Positions 1 to 6,810 of a DNA stretch of 12,936 nucleotides are shown here, in pieces. The notes under the pieces were generated by a model. The model saw only the letters and a list, made by a program, of their open reading frames with translations, had not been told where the DNA came from and searched no databases. Source of the DNA: JAIVGZ01 sp964552205 (GTDB lineage Bacteria; Pseudomonadota; Gammaproteobacteria; Natronospirales; JAIVGZ01). A program made the position numbers and the translations under genes. Numbering within the stretch: position 1 is the first letter of the stretch; every line of letters starts with the position of its first letter. The stretch spans positions 1 to 12,936 of the forward strand of contig CAZKFT010000049.1 of the NCBI GenBank assembly GCA_964552205.1, given 5' to 3'.

Positions 1-935
1 ATGGTGGCGTCGGACTCGATGATGAACTTGGGCGTATCCACACCCAGCTTGCCCCAGGTGATTTTCTCGTTGGGAACCGCACCGGAGTACGAGCCATAGC
101 TCGTGGTTGAGTCGCTGATCTGGCAGAAGTAACCCCACACCGGCGTGTCCGTGCGCTCAAGGTCCTGGTACAACATGGGCACGACGCAGATGGGGAAGTC
201 TCCGGCGATACCGCCACCGATCTGGAAGAAGCCAATCGAGTGCTTCGCACTTTCACGTGTGTACCAGTCGGCCAACACCATCATGTACTCGATGCCGGTA
301 CGAACCGTATGAACGTTCTTGATCTCGCCGGAGATGCACCGACCGGCATACATGTTGCCCAGTGTGGAATCTTCCCAGCCTGGCACTATCATCGGCAGGT
401 CTTTTTCCGCCGCGGCCACCAACCAACTGTCCTTCGGGTCTATCTGGTAACTGTCCTTCAGCTTTCCGCTGCGAATGAGTCGGTACATGAACTCATGCGG
501 GAAATAGCTTTCACCCGCCTTGTCAGCCGCTTCCCAGTCCTCTGCGACTGCCGCTTCAATCCGACGCATCGCCTCACCCTCGGGAATGCAGGTGTCGGTC
601 ACGCGATTGAGATGGCGATCCAGCAGTGCCTGCTCATCCTGCGGTGTCAGGTCGCGGTAATGCGGTACGCGCTCGTAGAAATCATGCGCGACGAGGTTGA
701 AGACGTCTTCTTCAAGGTTGGCGCCGGTACAAGTAATGCAATGCACCTTGTCCTGCCGGATCATCTCGGCCAACGACAGCCCGAGCTCTGCTGTGCTCAT
801 CGCACCGGCAAGCGTGACCATCATCTTGCCGTCGCTGGACAGATGGTTTGAGTAGGCACGCGCGGCATCCACCAACGCGGCGGCATTGAAATGTCGATAG
901 TGATACTCGACGAACTGCGAAATAGGCCCTTTCAT
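1..935 (-). CDS. Deoxyhypusine synthase-like enzyme (3' end cut by window edge)
   Basis: 311 codons are visible from ATG at 935; the C-terminus lies beyond base 1. The protein begins MKGPISQFVEYHYRHF. It carries the deoxyhypusine synthase family blocks TGANLEED (residues 70-77), VPGWEDSTLGNMYAG, FFQIGGGIAGD and, near the visible end, ITWGKLGVD followed by KFIIESDAT. The lysine of WGKL (about residue 296) aligns with the family's catalytic lysine, which forms the enzyme-aminobutyl intermediate from spermidine with NAD. Eukaryotic family members modify eIF5A, which bacteria lack; some bacterial members are homospermidine synthases, so a polyamine aminobutyl-transfer role is likely but the acceptor is unknown. 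Nine bases separate it from the mgtE stop. No Shine-Dalgarno is seen; a strong extended -10 just upstream suggests leaderless transcription. About 30-50 residues are probably missing. Confidence 0.9.
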   Translation of the reverse strand, partial: MKGPISQFVEYHYRHFNAAALVDAARAYSNHLSSDGKMMVTLAGAMSTAELGLSLAEMIRQDKVHCITCTGANLEEDVFNLVAHDFYERVPHYRDLTPQDEQALLDRHLNRVTDTCIPEGEAMRRIEAAVAEDWEAADKAGESYFPHEFMYRLIRSGKLKDSYQIDPKDSWLVAAAEKDLPMIVPGWEDSTLGNMYAGRCISGEIKNVHTVRTGIEYMMVLADWYTRESAKHSIGFFQIGGGIAGDFPICVVPMLYQDLERTDTPVWGYFCQISDSTTSYGSYSGAVPNEKITWGKLGVDTPKFIIESDAT

Positions 936-943
936 GGGGGCGG

Positions 944-952
944 ATTATATCA
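944..952 (-). promoter_or_regulatory. Extended -10 promoter of the deoxyhypusine synthase-like gene
   Basis: On the minus strand the sequence TGATATAAT is a perfect extended -10 (TGn plus TATAAT). It overlaps the TAA stop codon of mgtE. Eight bases separate it from the ATG at 935, so transcription could start at or next to the A of ATG. No convincing -35 is present, as expected for extended -10 promoters. Inferred from sequence only. Confidence 0.55.
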
Positions 953-2177
953 GTAGCATCGTCGCCAGCCCCAGCAACATGCCCATACTGACAACATCAG
1001 TCGCAGTGGTGAGGAATATGCTGGACGCCGTGGCAGGGTCTGCACCCAAGCGCTTCAGTCCCAGGGGGATGAGTGCACCCGAGACGCCGCTGATGACGCA
1101 GCTCCCGACCATGGCAAACCACACGATGAATGCCAGCGTCATCGCCGGAGCGCCCTGCATGGACGCCACGATGTACATGGCGACACCTGCTACCACGCCG
1201 ACCAGCGCGCCGTTCAGCAGGCCAAGCCAGGCTTCCTTCAGCACCAAGGAGCGCTCGCTACCCGGCCTCAGGTCGCCCAGCGTGAGGCCGCGCAGCGTCA
1301 CCGCCAAGGCTTGGCAGCCGGTGTTGCCGGACTGGCCAGCCAACACCGGCAGGAACATCGCCAGAATCACGATGCGGTCGATGGTGTCCTGGAAGACACC
1401 GACCACCGCTGCGGCCAGGAAGGCCGTCACCAGGTTCAACTGCAGCCAAGGGTGCCGGAAGAACAAGCTGCGCAGCCAGGGTGTTGCGTGTCGCTCCTCG
1501 GAGTCGACACCGACCATGCTACCGGCCTGTGCCGAAATCTCGAAAGTCTGTTCCTCGAACAGGATATGTCCACGCACCAAGCCTATGAGTTTGCGGTTCT
1601 CGTCACAGACCGGGTACACCGGGAAGTGCAGATTGACCACCTTGCGCATGGCCTTGTCCAAAGGCATGTCAGCACGCAGTGATTGCGCGTTGACCAACAT
1701 GATTTCGGCCAGCATGCGCGTGCGCTCGGCGAACAGCAGATCGCGCATGGTGACGACGCCTAGCAACTTGCCATGCAGATCGGTGACGTAGCAGTAGGTG
1801 ATCAGTTGTGTGCGCACAATCGGCCGTAACGCCTCGACCACCTCCTCAACGGTGGTGTCGGGTGGGAACACTGCAGTCGGCGCATCCATCAAACGACCGA
1901 TGCTGTCGCTCGGCCACGCACGGTTCTGTGCCCACTGCAACGACACCTGGGCCGGAAGCGCAGATTCCAATGCCTGCCGCTTGTCCTCAGGCATCGCATC
2001 GAGCAGATCGATGGCATGGCCTGAGTTCAGCGTAGGCAATGCGCGCGCTGCGTATTGCGGCGGCGTGTCCGCGAGAATGCGGGCGGCCTCAGGTATCGAC
2101 AGCTCCTTCAACACCGCAGCGAGCGAGGTGGTGTCCTCGGGCGATGGAGGTGGCGTGGCTCCTTGGTAGTCGTTCAT
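945..2177 (-). CDS. mgtE: MgtE-family magnesium transporter
   Basis: 410 residues from ATG 2177, chosen because AGGGGA lies just upstream and the ATG overlaps the tag stop (ATGA). An in-frame ATG at 2201 would sit inside tag without such a site. Order of parts: MgtE N domain (about 20-95), two CBS domains (about 97-155 and 156-215), then a five-helix membrane domain (about 245-410). The first membrane signature is PVLAGQSGNTGCQAL (277-291), like the MgtE GGN-G-Q motif. The last helix contains LTTATDVVS with Asp394, matching the pore Asp that selects Mg2+ in the Thermus protein. The family imports Mg2+ (also Co2+) across the inner membrane and is gated by Mg2+ binding to the N and CBS domains. 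It is translationally coupled to tag. No M-box or other magnesium riboswitch is possible directly upstream because tag coding sequence occupies that space. Confidence 0.93.
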   Translation of the reverse strand: MNDYQGATPPPSPEDTTSLAAVLKELSIPEAARILADTPPQYAARALPTLNSGHAIDLLDAMPEDKRQALESALPAQVSLQWAQNRAWPSDSIGRLMDAPTAVFPPDTTVEEVVEALRPIVRTQLITYCYVTDLHGKLLGVVTMRDLLFAERTRMLAEIMLVNAQSLRADMPLDKAMRKVVNLHFPVYPVCDENRKLIGLVRGHILFEEQTFEISAQAGSMVGVDSEERHATPWLRSLFFRHPWLQLNLVTAFLAAAVVGVFQDTIDRIVILAMFLPVLAGQSGNTGCQALAVTLRGLTLGDLRPGSERSLVLKEAWLGLLNGALVGVVAGVAMYIVASMQGAPAMTLAFIVWFAMVGSCVISGVSGALIPLGLKRLGADPATASSIFLTTATDVVSMGMLLGLATMLLI

Positions 2178-2743
2178 ATATTCCCCTGACGTCGGAAACA
2201 ATCGACGAGATGATCGTTCACCATCCCGGTTGCCTGCATGAAGGCATAGCAGATGGTACTACCAACGAACTTGAAACCGTCGGCTTTCAGTGCACGACTC
2301 ATCTGGTCTGAAACGGGGGTTGATGACGGGACATCCGCCATGGTCCGTGGCCGGTTCACGACAGGCCCGCCACCAACCATCCCCCACAACCAGCTGTCGA
2401 GGCTGCCTTCGCGTGCTTGTATGGCCAGCACCGCCCGTGCGTTGCTCACCACGGATTCCACCTTGCCACGATGCCGGATGATGCCCGGGTCCTGAAGAAT
2501 GCGGTCCAGCTCCCGCGGCTTCATGCGGACAACGCGCTCCGGGTCGAAACCATGAAACAGCTCACGGTAGCGTTCGCGCTTGCGCAGGACGGTGATCCAG
2601 GAAAGCCCCGCCTGGGCGCCTTCCAGGGTCAGCATCTCGAACAAGGCGGTGTCGTCGTGAACGGGCTCACCCCACTCTTCATCGTGGTAGCGCACATATA
2701 AAGGGTCATCCCCGCACCAGGGGCAGCGTTTGCGATTTGGCAT
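2174..2743 (-). CDS. tag: DNA-3-methyladenine glycosylase I
   Basis: 189 residues, close to the 187 of E. coli Tag. Tag removes 3-methyladenine from alkylated DNA in base-excision repair. Visible features: N-terminal CPWCGDDPLYVRYHDEEWG with zinc ligands Cys7 and His20; LEGAQAGLSW with Glu41, the base-recognition glutamate; GIIRHRGK; FKFVGSTICYAFMQATG; and C-terminal NDHLVDC with His178 and Cys182 completing the zinc site. The frame stays open upstream to 3100, but that part lies antisense to oxyR and has no family similarity, so ATG 2743 is the start. No good Shine-Dalgarno is present; TACAGT seven bases upstream could be a -10 for a leaderless message. The stop overlaps the mgtE start. It diverges from oxyR with 16 bases between start codons, so OxyR may control it. 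Confidence 0.95.
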   Translation of the reverse strand: MPNRKRCPWCGDDPLYVRYHDEEWGEPVHDDTALFEMLTLEGAQAGLSWITVLRKRERYRELFHGFDPERVVRMKPRELDRILQDPGIIRHRGKVESVVSNARAVLAIQAREGSLDSWLWGMVGGGPVVNRPRTMADVPSSTPVSDQMSRALKADGFKFVGSTICYAFMQATGMVNDHLVDCFRRQGNI

Positions 2744-2746
2744 GCG

Positions 2747-2783
2747 ATAGACTGTACCTATGACACTGACGGAGTTGAAGTAT
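2747..2783. promoter_or_regulatory. Putative OxyR operator between tag and oxyR
   Basis: Bases 2747-2761 read ATAG, seven bases, CTAT: an exact match to one half of the known OxyR consensus (ATAG-N7-CTAT twice, separated by seven bases). The second half at the right spacing is weaker: ACGG-N7-GTAT at 2769-2783, 5 of 8 key bases. CTAT includes the first bases of the oxyR ATG. LysR-type regulators commonly bind between divergent genes and repress their own gene. Possible -10 elements in both directions (TAGACT toward oxyR, TACAGT toward tag) overlap the site. Binding is inferred. Confidence 0.5.
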
Positions 2784-3707
2784 GTAGTAGCGGTAGCCCG
2801 GGAACGCCATTTCGGACGGGCGGCCGCGGCCTGCTTCGTCACCCAGCCCACGCTTTCCGTGGGTGTGCGCAAGCTGGAAGAGGAACTCGGCATCCAGTTG
2901 TTCGAGCGGCAACATGGAGAAGTGGTCGTGACGCCTGCAGGTGAGACCATCGTCGAGCAGGCCCGCCGAGTGCTTGAGGAAGCGCGGCGTATAGAGGCGC
3001 TCGCCGAGCAGAACCGTGACCAGCTCTCCGGCCCCCTGCGCATCGGCGCCATTTTTACCGCCGGGCCGTACCTGATTCCCCAGTTCATCCACAAGCTCAA
3101 GCGGCGAGCGCCACAGATGCCGCTGATTGTCGAGGAAAACTACACCGCCAAGCTTGCTGACCGACTACGGGATGGCGATGTGGACGTGATTATCGTCGCC
3201 GAGCCCTTTTCCGCTCCCGGCGTGATGACTTGGCCCCTGTATGAGGAACCCTTTGTCTTGCTGCTTCCTGCAGGCCACAAGTGGCAAAACAAGGCCTCAG
3301 TGCCTGTCCGCGAACTCGAGAATGAAAGTCCGCTACTGCTGGGACCGGGCCATTGCTTCCGGGACCAGGTGTTGGCGGCCTGCCCTGAGTGCCGCGCCCG
3401 CGAGGGAGAGGAAGGCTTGCAGAGAGCGGTGCAGGGTTCCAGCCTGGAAACAATCCGCCATATGGTGGCCAGCGGCCTCGGAATGACCGTGGTGCCGATT
3501 ACGGCAACCGGTACATACGCCGCGCAGCAAAAGCTTCTGGTGGTGAAACCCTTTGCCGGCCGCAATCCGCCGTCGCGCCGCATGACCTTGGCTTGGCGAC
3601 GGGGCTTCCCGCGGTTTCAGGCTGTCGAAGCGCTGCGCCTCGCCATCCTGGAATCCCATCTCAAGGGTGTGACCTACCTCGACTTCGAGCCGGCTTCCGG
3701 CGACTGA
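2760..3707 (+). CDS. oxyR: Peroxide-sensing LysR-family regulator OxyR
   Basis: 315 residues. N-terminal winged helix-turn-helix (about 1-60: TELKYVVAVARERHFGRAA, TQPTLS, KLEEELG, LFER), then a LysR effector-binding domain starting around GPLRIG (91). The peroxide-sensing pair is present at exactly the E. coli positions: Cys199 in GHCFRD and Cys208 in LAACPEC; oxidation joins them and activates the protein. SSLETIRHMVASGLGMTVVP also matches OxyR. The start aligns with E. coli OxyR (MNIRDLEYL versus MTLTELKYV). There is no clear Shine-Dalgarno, so the message may be leaderless. It diverges from tag and its last 34 bases overlap the convergent globin gene. Oddity: a further cysteine, Cys211, forms a CPEC motif with Cys208. 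Confidence 0.96.
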   Translation: MTLTELKYVVAVARERHFGRAAAACFVTQPTLSVGVRKLEEELGIQLFERQHGEVVVTPAGETIVEQARRVLEEARRIEALAEQNRDQLSGPLRIGAIFTAGPYLIPQFIHKLKRRAPQMPLIVEENYTAKLADRLRDGDVDVIIVAEPFSAPGVMTWPLYEEPFVLLLPAGHKWQNKASVPVRELENESPLLLGPGHCFRDQVLAACPECRAREGEEGLQRAVQGSSLETIRHMVASGLGMTVVPITATGTYAAQQKLLVVKPFAGRNPPSRRMTLAWRRGFPRFQAVEALRLAILESHLKGVTYLDFEPASGD

Positions 3708-4126
3708 ACAATCTCCCCGTGCATGGGAGCCAAGCGCGCGATGAGTCGCGCGCGGGCACGCGCGGGCACGCCCGTTTGACGCATGGCGTCGATCAGAATT
3801 TCCACCAGGGCGTTGAACTCGGCGTCATTGATATCCAGTCCGCGATGCACGACATCCATGGGATCACCTGTGTACTCACATGGACCGCCGCTCTCCATGC
3901 AGATCTGCTCGACGAGTTTCTCGTGCACCCGTGCCAGACTCGCTTGCATGTTTTCTTCGATAAAGAACTCTGCAACACGGGGGTCGGTGGTCAGTCCTTC
4001 CATGAGCAGGTCGACGATGCGTTCGATGCCGGTCAGCCCCCCGAGCTCACGGTACAGGCCATCGTCTCGTGGCGTGGCGCAGCCAACCAGCAAGACCACA
4101 CATAAGATCACAACAAGCACACGCAT
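3674..4126 (-). CDS. Lipoprotein group 1 truncated haemoglobin
   Basis: 150 residues. The N-terminus MRVLVVILCVVLLVGCATP is a lipoprotein signal with lipobox LVGC (Cys16), so the globin should be lipid-anchored in the envelope. The globin domain runs about 23-140: LYRELGG, the TDPRVAEFF segment, CEYTGDPMDVVHRG with proximal haem ligand His94, and a final helix ending LARLAPMHGEIV. Cys76 and Cys83 (CMESGGPC) flank the E-F region and could form a disulfide or be substrates of the neighbouring thioredoxin. By my alignment the distal B10 position, usually Tyr in this family, is Met42. Family members bind O2 or NO; the role here (NO or oxygen chemistry in the periplasm) is inference. It is the last gene of the sigma-factor operon, and its ATG shares a base with the DUF3034 stop (TGATG). 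Confidence 0.85.
   Translation of the reverse strand: MRVLVVILCVVLLVGCATPRDDGLYRELGGLTGIERIVDLLMEGLTTDPRVAEFFIEENMQASLARVHEKLVEQICMESGGPCEYTGDPMDVVHRGLDINDAEFNALVEILIDAMRQTGVPARARARLIARLAPMHGEIVQSPEAGSKSR
3734..3753. repeat. GC-rich inverted repeat inside the globin gene, downstream of oxyR
   Basis: GCGCGCGA and TCGCGCGC form a perfect 8-bp stem with a 4-base loop, 26 bases after the oxyR stop. No T-run follows on either strand, so it is not a standard intrinsic terminator. It encodes part of the arginine/alanine-rich C-terminal region of the globin. Confidence 0.45.
3751..3770. repeat. 10-bp tandem duplication in the globin gene
   Basis: CGCGGGCACG occurs twice in a row with no mismatch. 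It encodes the Ala-Arg-rich stretch of the globin near its C-terminus. The length is not a multiple of three, yet the protein on both sides still fits the family, so it does not look like a recent frameshift. Confidence 0.6.
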
Positions 4127-4980
4127 CAGAAGTTCGCCTCACCGGAAAGGTAGAAGCCACGCTGCCGGTTCTGGGTCGCCACCGAACCGAGGTTGACCCA
4201 GGCCGCCACCAAGGAAACCTGTTTGTTCGGAAACCAGGCCACGAACACATCACGCCAGTGGTCCTCACGCGCGAACGACAGATTGTCCGGTTTCTGCCGG
4301 AACTCAGCCCCCACCGCGAAGCGTTCTGTCAGTAACACGGCAGCGCTTGCCTCGAATACATAGTGCCGCCGACCCAAATCACCGCCAAAGCCCAGCAGAC
4401 CGAGTTGGTTGCCAGCAGTGGACCTCACGGTCGCGTTGAGCAGAAGGTGGTGCCCTGAGAATCCTGCGAGGAACAGCTTGCTGGCAGCCAGATAGACATC
4501 GGTGCCACTGCGACTGCTCGCCCCCACGGCCGCTGGAATCGCGAAGTCGCGGGACCGTTTGTGCTGGATGCCCAGCGCCAGTTGCGGCGTGGCGGTATAG
4601 ACGAGATCGCCAGCCACACGCCATTTGAGCCCGACCACATCCATCCCGAGGGACTCACCCACTATCAGGGAATCGATATCGAGATCCTGGCGGAAAACGG
4701 ATATCTCGAACCGGTTACGCCAGGACCACGCGGCACCAAAGGCCGTCAGGGTGTAGTCGTCCGTACGGACCTGTGTGAATGTCGCGGTGGCTCCGTGTTC
4801 ATCGCGGGTGCCATAGCCCGCCATGACCGCCCATGGGACCAGCCCACCGCCTGCGGCGCCCTCTACCTGTGTCGCGCCACCGGTTCCAAGCAAACGACCA
4901 CCCGTCGCGTTGGCCGGGAGTGCGGTCAGTAAGCTGAGAATCATGACGAGCAGGACGACCATCCTGTTCGGGAATTCCAT
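4126..4980 (-). CDS. DUF3034 family protein, probable outer-membrane beta-barrel
   Basis: 284 residues with an N-terminal signal peptide (MEFPNRMVVLLVMILSLL, cleavage likely after PANA, about residue 25). The mature start GGRLLGTGGATQVEGAAGGG is characteristic of DUF3034. The rest alternates hydrophobic and polar residues in short strands rich in Gly, Tyr, Phe and Trp, has no cysteine and ends in Phe (GEANF), all consistent with an outer-membrane barrel. Function is unknown. ATG 4980 is kept because the Arg before the hydrophobic core is needed for a signal peptide; the next Met (residue 7) would lack it. No Shine-Dalgarno is seen; a 7-bp hairpin sits just upstream. It lies between ccdA and the globin gene, so it may act in the envelope with them. 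Confidence 0.8.
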   Translation of the reverse strand: MEFPNRMVVLLVMILSLLTALPANATGGRLLGTGGATQVEGAAGGGLVPWAVMAGYGTRDEHGATATFTQVRTDDYTLTAFGAAWSWRNRFEISVFRQDLDIDSLIVGESLGMDVVGLKWRVAGDLVYTATPQLALGIQHKRSRDFAIPAAVGASSRSGTDVYLAASKLFLAGFSGHHLLLNATVRSTAGNQLGLLGFGGDLGRRHYVFEASAAVLLTERFAVGAEFRQKPDNLSFAREDHWRDVFVAWFPNKQVSLVAAWVNLGSVATQNRQRGFYLSGEANF

Positions 4981-4981
4981 G

Positions 4982-4998
4982 GCGCGATGATATCGCGC
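4982..4998 (-). repeat. Hairpin between the ccdA stop and the DUF3034 start
   Basis: GCGCGAT and ATCGCGC form a perfect 7-bp stem around a 3-base loop. One end meets the last base of the ccdA stop codon; the other ends one base before the DUF3034 ATG, where a ribosome binding site would be expected. There is no T-run. It could modulate translation or mRNA stability; role inferred. Confidence 0.45.
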
Positions 4999-5726
4999 TA
5001 GAAGCGTACCGTCAGGTCCACCAGCCAGTCCGGCATGAACTCAAGGGCCACGGTCTCCAACCACTTGTCGCCGCCGCTGAGGACAAGTACGCCGATGACC
5101 ACCAACCCCCATCCCATCCAACGACGCCCTCGCTCACCGACGACCAGCAGTCGTTCGCGATTGGCCTGGAAACGCGCACGGGAGATGAGGCCAATGGCGA
5201 GCAAGGGTGCAATCGCGAACAGGCTGAAGGTCGCCATGATCAAGGAGGTTTGGAGTAGCGCCTCACCCTGAGCTGCCAATCCGATCGCGGCGCCCAACGT
5301 GGGCCCGACGCACGGCGTCCACACCAGGCCCAACATCGCACCGGTCAGGAACTGTCCGGGTGCGCCCTGGGGTCCACGGCTATCGAGCCAGCCACCTGCA
5401 GCACTTCCTAGGCCGGCGGTAATGCGAGCGAACGCGGCTTGCAAGCGAGGACTCAACAAGACCAACCCGAACACCACCATGAGCCCGGCTGCCGAGAACC
5501 GAAGAACATCCCCATCCACCCCAAGGGCTTGACCACCGGCGGATATCAAAACACCGGCGAAGGTGAATGCAAGCACCATACCCCCTGCCAGCGCGAACAG
5601 ACCGAGTCGCGACTGCGTGGTGGCAGATCCAACCACGATGGGTAGTAGTGGCAGTACGCATGGATTCAGGAGCGTAAGAACCCCGGCCAGCGCCGCCAGC
5701 GCCAGCGTGATGATGCCGATATCCAA
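4998..5726 (-). CDS. ccdA: CcdA-family thiol/disulfide electron transporter
   Basis: 242 residues, typical for stand-alone CcdA with six membrane helices. The two signature cysteines are present: Cys23 in LNPCVLPLLP at the start and Cys139 in WTPCVGPTLGAA. CcdA and the DsbD membrane domain carry electrons from cytoplasmic thioredoxin to periplasmic acceptors. The likely start is a TTG at 5726: GGAG lies eight bases upstream and the protein fits the family from there (MDIGIITLALAALAG). Five bases separate it from the stop of the thioredoxin-like gene, its probable electron acceptor; the two together resemble a DsbD split into separate proteins. A role in cytochrome c maturation is possible, but no ccm genes are nearby. 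Confidence 0.9.
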   Translation of the reverse strand: MDIGIITLALAALAGVLTLLNPCVLPLLPIVVGSATTQSRLGLFALAGGMVLAFTFAGVLISAGGQALGVDGDVLRFSAAGLMVVFGLVLLSPRLQAAFARITAGLGSAAGGWLDSRGPQGAPGQFLTGAMLGLVWTPCVGPTLGAAIGLAAQGEALLQTSLIMATFSLFAIAPLLAIGLISRARFQANRERLLVVGERGRRWMGWGLVVIGVLVLSGGDKWLETVALEFMPDWLVDLTVRF

Positions 5727-5731
5727 AGGGA

Positions 5732-6121
5732 CTACTCCAGACCGGTGTCGACGAGGGCTCGTATGCGCTGAGCATTGGTATCGGCAACCGAGCGTGCCCG
5801 CTCCGCGCCAGCTGCATACATGATCAAGACGCTCTGGCGTGGAGCCTGGAATGCGCGTACCACTTCTTTTTGGTCATCGAAATCCACCTTCAGCCACAAC
5901 ACGCCGGTGTATCGCTCTTCGGCCAAAAGTGTTGACAGTACCCGACCCTGGCGCCGACAGGTCGGGCACCAACTTGCCCATACATCGACCAACACGGGAC
6001 GGCCTTCTGCTAGGGCCTCTTCAAATATCGCTTGCTCGAATGGAACCGGCGCTGCAGGCGCAGTGTCGGATAGCGCCGGAAAAGCGACCAGGAACAAAGT
6101 AACCAGAAACAGGTAACGCAT
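5732..6121 (-). CDS. Secreted thioredoxin-like protein
   Basis: 129 residues with a signal peptide (MRYLFLVTLFLVAFPALS, cleavage near residue 18). The mature part is a compact thioredoxin fold: EEALAEGRPVLVDVWASWCPTC with active-site Cys52 and Cys55, then VLWLKVDFDD and a later strand SVLIMYAAG. It resembles the C-terminal domain of DsbD and is followed directly by ccdA, so it probably receives electrons from it in the periplasm and reduces envelope targets. The cis-proline normally found before the second strand pair is not obvious: the segment is FQAPRQSVLIM. Start: GGAGG four bases before ATG 6121; the ATG shares one base with the anti-sigma stop (TGATG), so translation is coupled. Confidence 0.87.
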   Translation of the reverse strand: MRYLFLVTLFLVAFPALSDTAPAAPVPFEQAIFEEALAEGRPVLVDVWASWCPTCRRQGRVLSTLLAEERYTGVLWLKVDFDDQKEVVRAFQAPRQSVLIMYAAGAERARSVADTNAQRIRALVDTGLE

Positions 6122-6810
6122 CAGACCTCCAATCGAAAACTTTGGCGCACTCGCTCGACCAGCTCATCGAGCTGCTCCGCGTCTGAACCGATGACGGCGA
6201 CGCTACCTGCGCCTACCGGAAGAATGGCGCCGCGGAAACTGGAATCCGCGACCCGTGTAGTGGATTGGACGCCGTGGCCAGGCATGACGATGACGGCCAC
6301 CGGCCCGTTGCTGCCCGCAACAACAAGGTGGGCGGCAAGCTTTCCGTTGATCGGGCACAAGCCCGCGTGCGTGATCTTTCCGATATCGCCTTGTAGCGAA
6401 CCGCCGACCCTGGCAAGCACTTCATGAAGCCGTACTGAATTGACTTCAATGTCGCTGGGCAGCAGCAGCTCCGGTTCGTGATACAGGTGGGAAACCACTG
6501 CGTCGGCAAGCGCAGGCCGGTTCAGCACAGGCACGGCGACCAAGCCGGCAGCGACAAACACCAGAACAGCTGCTGCAGCACGCCAACGCAAGGAACGATC
6601 AGGGGCCGAGGCAGTCTTGAGCATCACCCTTTCCCTGAGGCCTTCCGGAACCTCCACCGACAGGGCCTCTGAGAGTCGACCCTCCAGCAAGAAGGACCGC
6701 GCAGCCCACGCCGCACACTGCGGACACCCCAGCCGGTGCTCGGACAGGTCGGAGTCTCGTTCACGAGGAGCCTCCAGCATCCGTCGCCGGAATTCGAGAC
6801 AGTTCATCAT
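6121..6810 (-). CDS. DUF3379-like zinc-binding membrane anti-sigma factor
   Basis: 229 residues. The N-terminal cytoplasmic part begins MMNCLEFRRRMLE and contains HRLGCPQC, the H-x3-C-x2-C anti-sigma zinc motif (His25, Cys29, Cys32). One membrane helix follows (about 78-95), then a ~130-residue periplasmic domain with one cysteine (Cys152) and no recognised catalytic motif. It follows an ECF sigma gene with a TGATG overlap and a strong AGGAGG site, the usual sigma/anti-sigma arrangement. It most likely holds the sigma factor at the membrane until an envelope signal, possibly oxidation, releases it. The start may be ATG 6810 or 6807. Family assignment to DUF3379 is by recognition of the N-terminal pattern. 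Confidence 0.82.
   Translation of the reverse strand: MMNCLEFRRRMLEAPRERDSDLSEHRLGCPQCAAWAARSFLLEGRLSEALSVEVPEGLRERVMLKTASAPDRSLRWRAAAAVLVFVAAGLVAVPVLNRPALADAVVSHLYHEPELLLPSDIEVNSVRLHEVLARVGGSLQGDIGKITHAGLCPINGKLAAHLVVAGSNGPVAVIVMPGHGVQSTTRVADSSFRGAILPVGAGSVAVIGSDAEQLDELVERVRQSFRLEV

Noticed and set aside
240..851. 203-residue open frame on the plus strand
   Set aside because: It is the shadow of the deoxyhypusine synthase-like gene on the other strand, which has clear family motifs.
2744..3100. N-terminal extension of the tag frame
   Set aside because: It runs antisense through the start of oxyR and has no similarity to Tag, whose normal length is matched from 2743.
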